A stretch of 51,157 nt of DNA from a virus, in IMG/VR virus record IMGVR_UViG_3300028920_000091, positions 1 to 51,157 of that record; one strand, 5' to 3'. Below are positions 5,807 through 12,608 of the stretch, one piece after another. The notes under the pieces are model-generated. The model made no database searches. It was not told where the DNA came from and was given only the letters and a program-made list of their open reading frames with translations. How positions within the stretch are numbered: the first letter of the stretch is position 1; every line of letters starts with the position of its first letter. Position numbers and translations under genes: made by a program.

Positions 5807-7530
5807 TGGACGCACAAGAAAGGCAAAGGCGTAGGACATTTGACATCATCTCAAAGTTCATGGCTGACAAGAGCAGGGTGAGCCTTGAGATGGTAGAAAA
5901 TGCGATACCTTCATGCAACCCAAAGACAGGACACATCACACTGCCGAGCAACATGAAGACCGAGAACCTTATGGCAGCGTTGGGTCTGCTCGCACATGAG
6001 GCAGGACATATCAGGTTTACCAAGTTTGATTTGTCCAAGGCTGTGCGTAAAGACAGTGACCGGCACATCATCAATGCATGTGAGGATGCACGCATTGACA
6101 AGCAGATGATGGACCTGTTGCCCAACATGCGTGGGTTCTACCAAGAAATGTATGACAGCTTCGCTGAGAAAAGGAAGAAGAAACCAAGCACGGCACCCAT
6201 TGAAGTCAAGATACTTCAGGCCCTCATCAAGAGGAACGAGGGGTTTATGGAGAGTGTGGAGCCTGATGTATACAAGGCCATATCCGGACACAACTTAGAC
6301 CAATACTTCCAAGAAGTGATATACAAACTGTATGACTTGGCCGGCAGCGACACGAAAACCCACAGGCAGGCACTATGGGGTGCCATAGATAACTTCGCCA
6401 AGAGGTTGTTCAAAGCAAAGGAGGAGCATGAACAAGAGCAACAAGCAAAGGGACAAAAAGGAAAATGCAATGGCGGAAATGGCGGTGATGGCAACACTGG
6501 ACAAGGCTCTAACTCCACAAAGGATGCTCAAGGCACTGGCAGCGGGACAGGTGCAGGTGATAAACAAGAGCCTGACAGCGAAGGAGACGATACAGATAGT
6601 GGAAGCGGAGACGGCGATGAGGGAGATGTTCCACAAGGCAATGACAGCGGAGACGGAGGACCCGGCCAGAGCAGGAAGGCAGTCCAAGTCTCGGGCGACG
6701 GCACCTTCAAGGAGAGGCCGAAAGCCAACACCGAACTCAACCTTGACGGCATGGATGAGTATGAAGACGAGAAGCGTGAGCTACTTGAAGCGGACGAAAG
6801 CGTGGCTTATGAGCCTATTACGGAGAACGAACAGATAGCACTGAGAGAGACAACCAAGGTGTGCTTCACGGAGCTGTTGAACATCAAGGAAACCAAGGTC
6901 GTTCCCGAAGGTGAGGTGTTGGATACGGACAACTTGGTAGCGTTCCCCGTAGGTGACATTGATGCTATCTACAAGGACGCAACGCATACCAAGAGGATGA
7001 AGTCAAAGGTGCTGTTGCTGTTGGACTGTTCGGGTAGCATGGAGGAAGAACTCTATGACAAGGTGAGCAGGGAGCAGACAGTGGCAAGCACAGCCAAGTC
7101 CATAATACACATACTTGAGGAGTGCAACCAAGCGTATGGACTGGATGTGACCTATGACCTGCGTGCATTTGGTAACCGATACCACATCTTGAGCAAGGAG
7201 AACTGGGAGCGTGAATACTTCAGGATACCTGACGGCGGCACATCGTTGGAGACGGCCTTCAATGCGTCACTGGAGGAGATGATGAAGGCATGGGATGTGG
7301 ATGGGAACAAGCTCATCCTCACTATCACTGACGGCGAGGTGAACCAGCGAGAGATAGAGGAAGTAAGAAAGAAAATCATAGACAATGCAAGCACAATTAA
7401 AGTCATGGTGGTGGGTGTCGGTGCTTGCCCGGTCGGCCACTTTACCAAGCTGATAACAAGGCACAACATTATCACTGGTGAGATGGCAGACAGGACCATC
7501 ATGGACGCAATAACAGAGATGTTAGACTAA
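5806..7530 (+). CDS. CobT-like protein: HExxH metallopeptidase-like domain plus VWA domain
   Basis: Three parts are visible. Residues about 1-200 carry HEAGH (64-68) followed by NACEDAR (90-96), the zincin-like pattern of DUF2201-type putative metallopeptidases. Residues about 210-300 are a Gly/Asp/Ser/Gln-rich flexible linker. Residues about 400-574 are a VWA domain with MIDAS motif DCSGS (from about 407), GGTS and TDGE. CobT-like proteins pair with CobS/MoxR ATPases, and here the ATPase gene is directly upstream with overlapping stop and start. Several phages carry CobS/CobT-like pairs of unclear function. Peptidase activity is inferred, not shown. Confidence 0.8.
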   Translation: MDAQERQRRRTFDIISKFMADKSRVSLEMVENAIPSCNPKTGHITLPSNMKTENLMAALGLLAHEAGHIRFTKFDLSKAVRKDSDRHIINACEDARIDKQMMDLLPNMRGFYQEMYDSFAEKRKKKPSTAPIEVKILQALIKRNEGFMESVEPDVYKAISGHNLDQYFQEVIYKLYDLAGSDTKTHRQALWGAIDNFAKRLFKAKEEHEQEQQAKGQKGKCNGGNGGDGNTGQGSNSTKDAQGTGSGTGAGDKQEPDSEGDDTDSGSGDGDEGDVPQGNDSGDGGPGQSRKAVQVSGDGTFKERPKANTELNLDGMDEYEDEKRELLEADESVAYEPITENEQIALRETTKVCFTELLNIKETKVVPEGEVLDTDNLVAFPVGDIDAIYKDATHTKRMKSKVLLLLDCSGSMEEELYDKVSREQTVASTAKSIIHILEECNQAYGLDVTYDLRAFGNRYHILSKENWEREYFRIPDGGTSLETAFNASLEEMMKAWDVDGNKLILTITDGEVNQREIEEVRKKIIDNASTIKVMVVGVGACPVGHFTKLITRHNIITGEMADRTIMDAITEMLD

Positions 7531-7546
7531 CCAAAGGAGGAAGAAG

Positions 7547-8266
7547 ATGGCAAGAGCAACTAACTTGAAGATTATCGCAACGGACGCAGGTGTGGTGTGT
7601 GATGTGAAGATGGAGAACTTGAGCGGGCGTAAGCCGAGGACAGTGGCAGGTGTGCCTATTGAAATCAAAGCGGATGGGTCACCGAAGCTCAAGTATAAGG
7701 ACCATGCCGGCAATGAGCTGTCCTTTACCAACATGCTGAACGGACAGCCCGTGATGACAGATGGCCGTGGCTATGTGGATGAGCATGGCCAGTTGCAGGA
7801 CCCGATACCATACATGGTGTTGGAGGACGGCACGGAACTGGTAGCAGAGCCGAGGCCAAAGACAGAGGTGTATGAGATAAAGGGTTGGATGCCCGAAGGA
7901 ACAGAGAACAGCTATCTGATAGAGAAAGTGTATCAGATAAGGCCATCACAAGGCACATCCAAGAAGGATGTCATCCGGAACCAGACCAAGCATGCCAACA
8001 CCGCAGCCATGAAGAAGTTGTATGACTACATGGTTGAGCATGGCGTGGTAGCCAAGGCAGTGTGCAATGTATCAAGCACAGGCAAGCTTGACTATGTTGG
8101 GTTCCTGAAGGCGGTGGACCTTGGGACACAGTGGACCATGGAGATGGTGATAGCCAAGCAGGAGAAAGAGTATGCTTGGATGGAGGAAAAGAACTTCCAA
8201 GCACAGGCACAGCAACAGCAACAGGCAACCATTAAGAACAACATAAATACAGTGGATGCACTGTAA
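7547..8266 (+). CDS. Putative Ku-like DNA end-binding protein, 239 aa
   Basis: ATG 7547 follows AAGGAGGAAG. The central part shows the order of a bacterial Ku core: KLKYKDHAGNEL, then a VLEDGTEL segment, then KTEVYEIKGWMPEG (compare K-x-(V/I)-x-I-x-x-F-V), then YLIEKVYQIRP (compare YFxKxYYLxP) and MKKLYDYMVEHGVVAKAV (compare Y-LLREAL--TGK-AIA). Mycobacteriophages Omega and Corndog are known to encode Ku. An insertion of about 15-20 residues precedes this core, and the C-terminus is Gln-rich. The operon also encodes an ATP-dependent ligase. The match is by eye only, so another phage family remains possible. Confidence 0.5.
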   Translation: MARATNLKIIATDAGVVCDVKMENLSGRKPRTVAGVPIEIKADGSPKLKYKDHAGNELSFTNMLNGQPVMTDGRGYVDEHGQLQDPIPYMVLEDGTELVAEPRPKTEVYEIKGWMPEGTENSYLIEKVYQIRPSQGTSKKDVIRNQTKHANTAAMKKLYDYMVEHGVVAKAVCNVSSTGKLDYVGFLKAVDLGTQWTMEMVIAKQEKEYAWMEEKNFQAQAQQQQQATIKNNINTVDAL

Positions 8267-8276
8267 GGAGGACACA

Positions 8277-8456
8277 ATGAAGAAGACCATATTCAGAAAG
8301 CACGACCCCCAACCACCCATACCTGCGGAGTGTGGGCCACATATGCCATGCTATGTGCGTGACATAGACAGTAAGGACAGGTCATGTGTGCAACCTGCTT
8401 GGAAATGCACAGAGTGTATGAACCGATACAGATTGGAGAAACAAAATGGAGCATGA
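8277..8456 (+). CDS. Small Cys-containing protein, 59 aa
   Basis: ATG at 8277 behind AAGGAGGACAC. A CGPHMPC segment, a lone Cys and a CTEC pair near the C-terminus could make one zinc site. It is basic with a Pro-rich N-terminus (KHDPQPPIPAE). It overlaps the following gene by 11 nt. Unknown function; it fits the series of small Cys-rich proteins of this operon. Confidence 0.55.
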   Translation: MKKTIFRKHDPQPPIPAECGPHMPCYVRDIDSKDRSCVQPAWKCTECMNRYRLEKQNGA

Positions 8457-8802
8457 CAAATATGAGTTCTATGACCAAGACTCACCGGAAGGAAAGGCCG
8501 CATACAAACAGGCCCTCGGCGATGCCTTCCTCACATTGAGTGAGATGCAGAGGGGGGACTCCTTCTATATCATAACCATCAAGAAGGGGTTGTTCTCCAA
8601 GTCGGGGAGGATAATCGGGAAGTGCATGAGCCAAGATGTAGACCAAATGAGGAAGTTGCTTACCCAGTTATCGGATGACCTTTCCAAATCCAACAGCACC
8701 AAGGAAGAATACGATGAGTTCAACAGAATAATGGAGAACTTCTATGACAACGATACCGAACAACCCGACGAGCAAGGACCTCCTGACACGGAAGGAGATT
8801 AA
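8446..8802 (+). CDS. Hypothetical acidic protein, 118 aa
   Basis: ATG 8446 lies in the end of the upstream gene. The N-terminus is charged, a beta-like central part follows (SFYIITIKKGLFSKSGRIIGK), and the C-terminus is highly acidic with many Asp, Glu and Pro. No domain recognised. The acidic tail could suggest DNA mimicry, or interaction with basic partners, but that is speculation. Confidence 0.6.
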   Translation: MEHDKYEFYDQDSPEGKAAYKQALGDAFLTLSEMQRGDSFYIITIKKGLFSKSGRIIGKCMSQDVDQMRKLLTQLSDDLSKSNSTKEEYDEFNRIMENFYDNDTEQPDEQGPPDTEGD

Positions 8803-9019
8803 GACTGAAGCTGACCTTGTAGTGTTCCTTAAGTATGCCTACCTCTCAGGCTACAAGGAAGCTTACAAGCTGAGTGTGGAAGGCAAGGTCTGCCCCCGCT
8901 GTGGGGAAACTATACGCAAGAGACTCGCCCCGGACGATAAGACACTATGGAAAAGGATAAGTGTTCACTTCCATAAGTGGCTCTTGTCCATATCTAAGCA
9001 GAACCCGCATCAAGAATAG
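8744..9019 (+). CDS. Hypothetical protein with CxxC, 91 aa
   Basis: ATG 8744 sits inside the upstream gene, preceded by GGAGAAC; the overlap is 59 nt. One CPRCG pair lies in the middle (near residue 50), and the C-terminal half is basic (IRKRLAPDDKTLWKRI). It is the last gene of the plus-strand operon, and its end overlaps the convergent minus-strand nuclease gene by 26 nt. Function unknown. Confidence 0.55.
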   Translation: MTTIPNNPTSKDLLTRKEIKTEADLVVFLKYAYLSGYKEAYKLSVEGKVCPRCGETIRKRLAPDDKTLWKRISVHFHKWLLSISKQNPHQE

Positions 9020-9419
9020 CCACGAACCCACGCTGATATGGCCTCTTAACGCACAGCAAGGGGATACCATTGCCCCCGTATCCCTTTGCTTGTGCAAGGC
9101 CACGCCTGATAAACTCTGCCTTCCGCTTGGACAGCAACCCAACGAACCCACGCATGCTGATGGCAAGTATATCGGAGACCTCTATCTCATGTGATGGTAT
9201 AAGCACATACAGCGTGTGGCTTTTCTTTGTCCCCACCACGAACCCGCAGGTGTAGTCAACCATAAGATACTTGGGAACCTGCTTACCATACTTGCACTCT
9301 ATTGAATAAATAGGATGGTCAATATCAGCAACCCTATCATGGTAACCAACACGGATGTTGCGTTTCCCACCAAGCACATGGGCTACCTCCTTCTCAAGTT
9401 CTTTCCACGCTTTCACCAC
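8994..9419 (-). CDS. Resolvase-like PD-(D/E)XK nuclease, 141 aa
   Basis: The segment DIDHPIYSIECKYGKQVP (about residues 32-49) is the D-(x)-ExK signature of small phage Holliday-junction-resolvase-like nucleases. In that family a conserved acidic residue, an E-x-K strand and a following helix (KYLMVDY) form the active site. A later segment (SHTLYVLIPSHEIEV) fits the next strand. It probably cleaves branched DNA during recombination or packaging. It starts at GTG 9419 (or GTG 9416) after AAAAGGGGGG. It is the last gene of the minus-strand block and converges on the plus operon. Confidence 0.6.
   Translation of the reverse strand: MVKAWKELEKEVAHVLGGKRNIRVGYHDRVADIDHPIYSIECKYGKQVPKYLMVDYTCGFVVGTKKSHTLYVLIPSHEIEVSDILAISMRGFVGLLSKRKAEFIRRGLAQAKGYGGNGIPLLCVKRPYQRGFVAILDAGSA
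9056..9089. other. Stem-loop in the convergent junction
   Basis: GCAAGGGGATAC (9056-9067) pairs with GTATCCCTTTGC (9078-9089): a 12-bp stem with one G-T wobble and a 10-nt loop. It lies 37 nt past the end of the plus-strand operon, within the minus-strand nuclease gene. No long T-run follows on either strand, so it is at best a weak terminator or an RNA end-stabiliser. Confidence 0.35.
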
Positions 9420-9645
9420 GCCCCCCTTTTACTATTTTCTTAGCCGCTTTTTCTATAAGGTCATCCAAGCTTTTGTCCTTCTTCTCGGTAAGCTTTTTCT
9501 TTTCGTTTGACTTGAGCTTCTGTGCCTGCTTAAAAGCACTGCGAATATACTCATTGTGGGTCGCATAAGAATAAGTCGCAGTGAACAGGTCACGCAAATC
9601 CGTATCAAGTAGCCCACCCCAATTTTCTGTTGCTACGATACCCAT
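9394..9645 (-). CDS. Short protein with a capsid-protein-like N-terminus, 83 aa
   Basis: The first 21 residues (MGIVATENWGGLLDTDLRDL, then F) match the start of this phage's major capsid protein (43922-44818) at about 14 positions. The DNA just upstream is also alike (GGGGGTGATAAC before ATG here, GAGGAGGTGATACACA before ATG there). After about residue 40 it diverges into a Lys-rich helical segment (NEKKKLTEKKDKSLDDLI). This looks like a partial duplication of the capsid gene start fused to a basic tail. It could bind capsid subunits, scaffold or host sensors. An in-frame start at 9690 exists but lacks an SD. Confidence 0.65.
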   Translation of the reverse strand: MGIVATENWGGLLDTDLRDLFTATYSYATHNEYIRSAFKQAQKLKSNEKKKLTEKKDKSLDDLIEKAAKKIVKGGRGESVERT

Positions 9646-10160
9646 GTTATCACCCCCAATAGTAACCCGTATAACCAACACGCCCACCACCAGCTATCAG
9701 CCGGACACCATACCTTGACCAAGCCTATCTTTTTGCATGGCCCCCAGCTCCACTCAAAACAATTAGAACTGATGGCGGCCCCGATAAAACCAACACCCGA
9801 CAGCACAAGGATACCAAGCATAGGCAACCAAGAGAACCCATGGCCCACCCAGTAATACCATGCCGGTATCGCACCGCACAGCAACCCGTTCAGGAACAAC
9901 CCGAAGAACCCCATGGCCTGCTCTATTATGTCCGTCCCGGCCCACACCATCTGTATGCACTCATCATAGAACAGGGCTTGGTATATGCCCCAGCTTAAGA
10001 ACACAAGGAACAGGTAGAAATACCAAGGGTATCCACCAAGCAACGCAAAGACAGCCGTCACCAAGCCGACCAACAGGCCACGCTTCCACTTGCCGAAGCC
10101 ATGCTCTCCCCCGATAGCCCACGCAAACCCCATCAGTATCGCCAGTATTATGCCCATCAT
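9633..10160 (-). CDS. Multi-pass membrane protein, 175 aa
   Basis: Very hydrophobic, with about five possible transmembrane helices (for example MGIILAILMGFAWAIGG, LLVGLVTAVFALLGG and YLFLVFLSWGIY). Two adjacent ATGs (10160 and 10157) follow AAGGGGGA. Unknown family; holin, exclusion or membrane-anchor functions are possible, but no diagnostic feature is visible. It overlaps the GroES-like gene upstream by 4 nt and the capsid-like gene downstream by 13 nt. Confidence 0.65.
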   Translation of the reverse strand: MMGIILAILMGFAWAIGGEHGFGKWKRGLLVGLVTAVFALLGGYPWYFYLFLVFLSWGIYQALFYDECIQMVWAGTDIIEQAMGFFGLFLNGLLCGAIPAWYYWVGHGFSWLPMLGILVLSGVGFIGAAISSNCFEWSWGPCKKIGLVKVWCPADSWWWACWLYGLLLGVITWVS

Positions 10161-10444
10161 TCCCCCTTTACAAATGTCGCCAACACATCCATCTCGTCCT
10201 GTAACAGCATCTCCTCCCCGTCAATGACAAGGCCAACCCCTACAAACTTGTCTATCAACACCCGGTCACCCACCTTAAGGTCTATGCACTCATTGGCCTC
10301 TACTACCTTGCCCGTCAGCAACCTGCTGTTTCCCCACAGGTCAGCATCCACCGATTCCGGAAGGTGTATACCGCCCTGAGAAACAAGCTTGGGTATCTCC
10401 AACTGCAACAACACATGTCCCCTCTTAGGCTTTAGTAACATCAT
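10157..10444 (-). CDS. groES: GroES-like co-chaperonin
   Basis: The 95-residue length and sequence fit Cpn10: an N-terminal strand (RGHVLLQLEIP), a mobile-loop region (VSQGGIHLPES), then GKVVEAN, LKVGDRVLIDKF and GVGLVIDGEEMLLQDEMDVLATF. Compare the GroES consensus GKVVAVG, VKVGDxVLF and the end (D)ILAIV. Phage GroES-like proteins (T4 gp31 type) replace host GroES to help fold capsid proteins through host GroEL. No GroEL gene is present in the window, so it would use the host chaperonin. SD is AAAGGAGAG. Confidence 0.85.
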   Translation of the reverse strand: MMLLKPKRGHVLLQLEIPKLVSQGGIHLPESVDADLWGNSRLLTGKVVEANECIDLKVGDRVLIDKFVGVGLVIDGEEMLLQDEMDVLATFVKGE

Positions 10445-10611
10445 ACTCTCCTTTTTTGTATAGTTTTTTTGCCTTTCGGTATGCCCTTCTTGGGTCTACC
10501 TTTTTTCTTATGCTTTCCGGCAGGTGTGCGTATTGCATCATCACTGCCTTGCGTATCGCCTTTGACTTCACCTTCCTCATGTTCCCCCAGTTCATATGGT
10601 TTCGTAGTCAT
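10441..10611 (-). CDS. Basic AT-hook-like protein, 56 aa
   Basis: The C-terminal half is dominated by Lys/Arg, with KKKGRPKKGIPKGKK containing the GRP core of an AT-hook. The N-terminal half is acidic (ELGEHEEGEVKGD). It probably binds DNA in the minor groove. I place the start at ATG 10611; an in-frame ATG at 10623 would add four residues. It overlaps both neighbours slightly. Confidence 0.55.
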   Translation of the reverse strand: MTTKPYELGEHEEGEVKGDTQGSDDAIRTPAGKHKKKGRPKKGIPKGKKTIQKRRV

Positions 10612-10825
10612 CACCCATGACATTCCTCAACGGCACAGCATAACAAGTTATTTTCCCGTTAGTTTCCAGCGGGTGCTTCACTATGTCCGCACCCGTCATC
10701 TGGTAACTTCTTCCCTTTAGCGTTCCCTTTGTGAACACTATGTCGTTTAGGTCTTTTACTTTGTATTTTGCTATCAGCACCGTCCTGTCGTGCCACCGTG
10801 GGTTCCATATTTCTATTCTGTTCAT
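10592..10825 (-). CDS. Hypothetical protein, 77 aa
   Basis: ATG 10825 is preceded immediately by GGAGGAGG. A small beta-rich protein (WHDRTVLIAKYKVK, DIVFTKGTLKGRSYQMTG) with no recognisable catalytic motif. Its first 167 nt overlap the C-terminal reading frame of the upstream HNH-like gene, which is unusual for this otherwise orderly map. Of the two overlapping stretches, this frame looks more protein-like. Confidence 0.6.
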   Translation of the reverse strand: MNRIEIWNPRWHDRTVLIAKYKVKDLNDIVFTKGTLKGRSYQMTGADIVKHPLETNGKITCYAVPLRNVMGDDYETI

Positions 10826-11099
10826 CCTCCTCCAATCGTCTTGTCAGCCACCCCTCATAGAGTATGCCTTCATCCAATGTTATACGATACTGTGCTATGA
10901 CACTATCATGGCACGCATGGCATAACCCAACGGCATTGAAGGGGCTATGCACGAAGTTAGGACACATTGAACGGGCCAGACTGCTGTTGTGCAACCTGTG
11001 ATGCACTTCTTCCATTGGTTTAAGACAGTGCTTACAATACCCGTGCTGTGCTTTAAACACAAGTGTCCTAACTTCATGCGAGAACCCCTCACAATTCAT
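10659..11099 (-). CDS. HNH-like endonuclease domain protein, 146 aa
   Basis: N-terminal part: a CKHC pair, then EEVHHRLHNSS and GLCHACHDSV, matching an HNH fold (HH...N...H) braced by two CxxC zinc pairs. HNH nucleases in phages act in packaging or homing. The ATG at 11099 overlaps the previous stop (ATGA). After about residue 90 the sequence is low-quality and overlaps the start of the next gene by 167 nt, so the functional domain probably ends there. A lost stop codon or a frameshift could explain the tail. Confidence 0.55.
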   Translation of the reverse strand: MNCEGFSHEVRTLVFKAQHGYCKHCLKPMEEVHHRLHNSSLARSMCPNFVHSPFNAVGLCHACHDSVIAQYRITLDEGILYEGWLTRRLEEDEQNRNMEPTVARQDGADSKIQSKRPKRHSVHKGNAKGKKLPDDGCGHSEAPAGN

Positions 11100-11251
11100 G
11101 CCCTACCTGCTGTCCTTGTTTTGGCACCTCTCGGTGGTTGCCTCTTGGTCCCACGGTTGCCAACACCACCGCCGGAACCATCACGCCTGCGGGTCCCACC
11201 GCAACTACCCCTGCCACCACGACCTGCGTTACCACGACCTGTTCTTGCCAT
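11096..11251 (-). CDS. Arg/Gly-rich (RGG-type) peptide, 51 aa
   Basis: A 51-codon gene fits exactly between neighbours: its ATG (11251) overlaps the preceding stop by one base (TGATG), its stop overlaps the next ATG (ATGA), and AAAGGAGAC is its SD. Of 51 residues, 12 are Arg and 16 Gly, with repeated GRG, RGG and GGT units and one Cys. Such RGG-type sequences usually bind RNA or DNA and are disordered. No phage homologue is known to me. Confidence 0.6.
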   Translation of the reverse strand: MARTGRGNAGRGGRGSCGGTRRRDGSGGGVGNRGTKRQPPRGAKTRTAGRA

Positions 11252-11574
11252 CACTTGTCTCCTTTCAGTTTACCTCTCGGGACTATGTATACCTTCCCGT
11301 CCTTGTATATGACATCCAGCCTGAACTTATACTTCGTCTTGGCCCGTGTCCTGATATAGGATTTGAACCCCGTATACTGTTTCATGTTCTCAATGCCAAG
11401 GCTACCCATGTCATTCCACATAACATCCTCAGTGTCCAAGGTGATAGCCCGCTCAATGATGTGGTCATACCTGCCCCTCACCTGCTTGCACCCCTGCTCC
11501 AGTATGTCCTCCACATTGCTCTTTGGTATCACCAGCCACCCGTTCCCCGTTGCTATCTTCTTCTTCCTTCCCAT
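11251..11574 (-). CDS. Hypothetical basic protein, 107 aa
   Basis: ATG 11574 (after a GTG at 11577) follows GGAGGGTGTG. Soluble and basic, with KKKIA near the start and a C-terminal beta-like part (FRLDVIYKDGKVYIVPRGK). No motif or family recognised. It is translationally coupled to the RGG peptide gene. Confidence 0.6.
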   Translation of the reverse strand: MGRKKKIATGNGWLVIPKSNVEDILEQGCKQVRGRYDHIIERAITLDTEDVMWNDMGSLGIENMKQYTGFKSYIRTRAKTKYKFRLDVIYKDGKVYIVPRGKLKGDK

Positions 11575-11689
11575 CACACCCTCCTTTGTTTAGATACGCT
11601 ACGATACATGGTATACAGAACATGCTACCCCACACCTTGATGTGCGGTGTATCGCCGCACTTATCACACCTGAGTATTACTTTCTCCAA
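11465..11689 (-). CDS. Zinc-ribbon-like protein, TTG start, 74 aa
   Basis: TTG 11689 lies in the last codons of the methyltransferase gene. CDKCGD and CIPC at a spacing of about 13 form a clear zinc-ribbon-like site in the first 30 residues. The Gly/Glu-rich remainder overlaps the next gene by 113 nt and may be non-essential tail. The SD is weak, so the start is uncertain, but the cysteine pattern argues that it is real. Confidence 0.45.
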   Translation of the reverse strand: MEKVILRCDKCGDTPHIKVWGSMFCIPCIVAYLNKGGCDGKEEEDSNGERVAGDTKEQCGGHTGAGVQAGEGQV

Positions 11690-12264
11690 TACACACCAGT
11701 CCAGTCTATGATATTAAGCGGCGTTGTTATCTTACGCTTCCACCGGAAGTCTGTCACCGCATATCGGCAGCCCTTGACTGCCCCGTAGTCATCTATGATA
11801 CAGAACCCACCGGGTGAGAGCTTATCATAGAGTATATCCAACACCTCAATGGTTGACCCATACATGTCCCCGTCCAGCCGGAGTATAGCAAGCTTGTCTA
11901 TCGGTGCCGTTGGCAGGGTGTCCTTGAACCAGCCCTCAAGGAAGACCACCTTGTCATCCAACAGGCCCTCCTTCCTGAAGTTATCTTCTACCTCCTGCCT
12001 GCTGACCGCCAACTCCTTACGCCTGTAATGCTTGTCACCATCGTCAGCCCTATACTTGGGGTCGGGGGGCGGTAGCCCACGAAAGGAGTCAGCCACGAAC
12101 ACTCGCCTGCCTGTGTGCATTGACTGCATGAGCATACACATGCCCCCCTTCCAGACACCAGTCTCTATGAAATCTCCCGGGATACCTTCCGCCACGACGG
12201 TATCAACACACCGCATAAGGTTATCCACACGACTGCCGGTAACCATAGTATAATCTTTATACAT
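11677..12264 (-). CDS. TylF-type SAM-dependent O-methyltransferase
   Basis: Strong match to the macrocin O-methyltransferase (TylF/NovP) family. Visible conserved stretches are RVDNLMRCVD (12-21), GIPGDFIETGVWKGG (27-41), VADSFRGLP (58-66), LRLDGDMYGST (129-138) and PGGFCIIDDYGAV (151-163) with metal-site aspartates, plus the terminal DWTGVYWRK. Family members methylate sugar hydroxyls. I take ATG 12264, which overlaps the preceding stop; an ATG at 12348 would overlap that gene by 92 nt. In a phage it may modify a virion or host glycan. Confidence 0.88.
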   Translation of the reverse strand: MYKDYTMVTGSRVDNLMRCVDTVVAEGIPGDFIETGVWKGGMCMLMQSMHTGRRVFVADSFRGLPPPDPKYRADDGDKHYRRKELAVSRQEVEDNFRKEGLLDDKVVFLEGWFKDTLPTAPIDKLAILRLDGDMYGSTIEVLDILYDKLSPGGFCIIDDYGAVKGCRYAVTDFRWKRKITTPLNIIDWTGVYWRK

Positions 12265-12475
12265 CTTTGTCACTCTTGTCTTCCCACGCTTTGCGTATAA
12301 CCGCCCATATATCTTGATACCATGTGCGGTCTGAATAGCCCAGCTCATGCCGTGCTATGTCCACCACCACTTGGATGTCCGAATCGTTATCAGAATTATA
12401 GGCGGTCTCTATCTCCTCATCCCACTCGGAACAGAAGTCCATCAAAGCCTTACGCCTTACTTTGTATTTGCTCAT
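12257..12475 (-). CDS. Hypothetical protein, 72 aa
   Basis: ATG 12475 follows AGGTGGGG. The protein has a basic start (KYKVRRKALMDF), an acidic middle (DEEIETAYNSDNDSD) and a Trp-containing C-terminus. No family recognised. It overlaps the zinc-finger gene before it and the methyltransferase gene after it. Confidence 0.5.
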   Translation of the reverse strand: MSKYKVRRKALMDFCSEWDEEIETAYNSDNDSDIQVVVDIARHELGYSDRTWYQDIWAVIRKAWEDKSDKDV

Positions 12476-12608
12476 CAAGTCCCCACCTTTCTTGCCAACA
12501 CCTCTTACTGCAATACCGTTGCTGCGGGTTCTTCTGGTTAAACCTCTTACCGCACATCTCGCACTTTACTTTTGTCTCTCTCCGAAACCCTTTCTTTTTT
12601 TCTGCCAT
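12450..12608 (-). CDS. Small zinc-finger protein, 52 aa
   Basis: ATG 12608 behind GGAGGAATAAT. A basic N-terminus (MAEKKKGFRRETKVK) precedes CEMCGKRF...RYCSKRCW, a single C-x2-C...C-x3-C zinc finger of the FCS/MYM-like type often seen in small phage regulators. It probably binds nucleic acid. The end overlaps the next gene. Confidence 0.6.
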   Translation of the reverse strand: MAEKKKGFRRETKVKCEMCGKRFNQKNPQQRYCSKRCWQERWGLDEQIQSKA

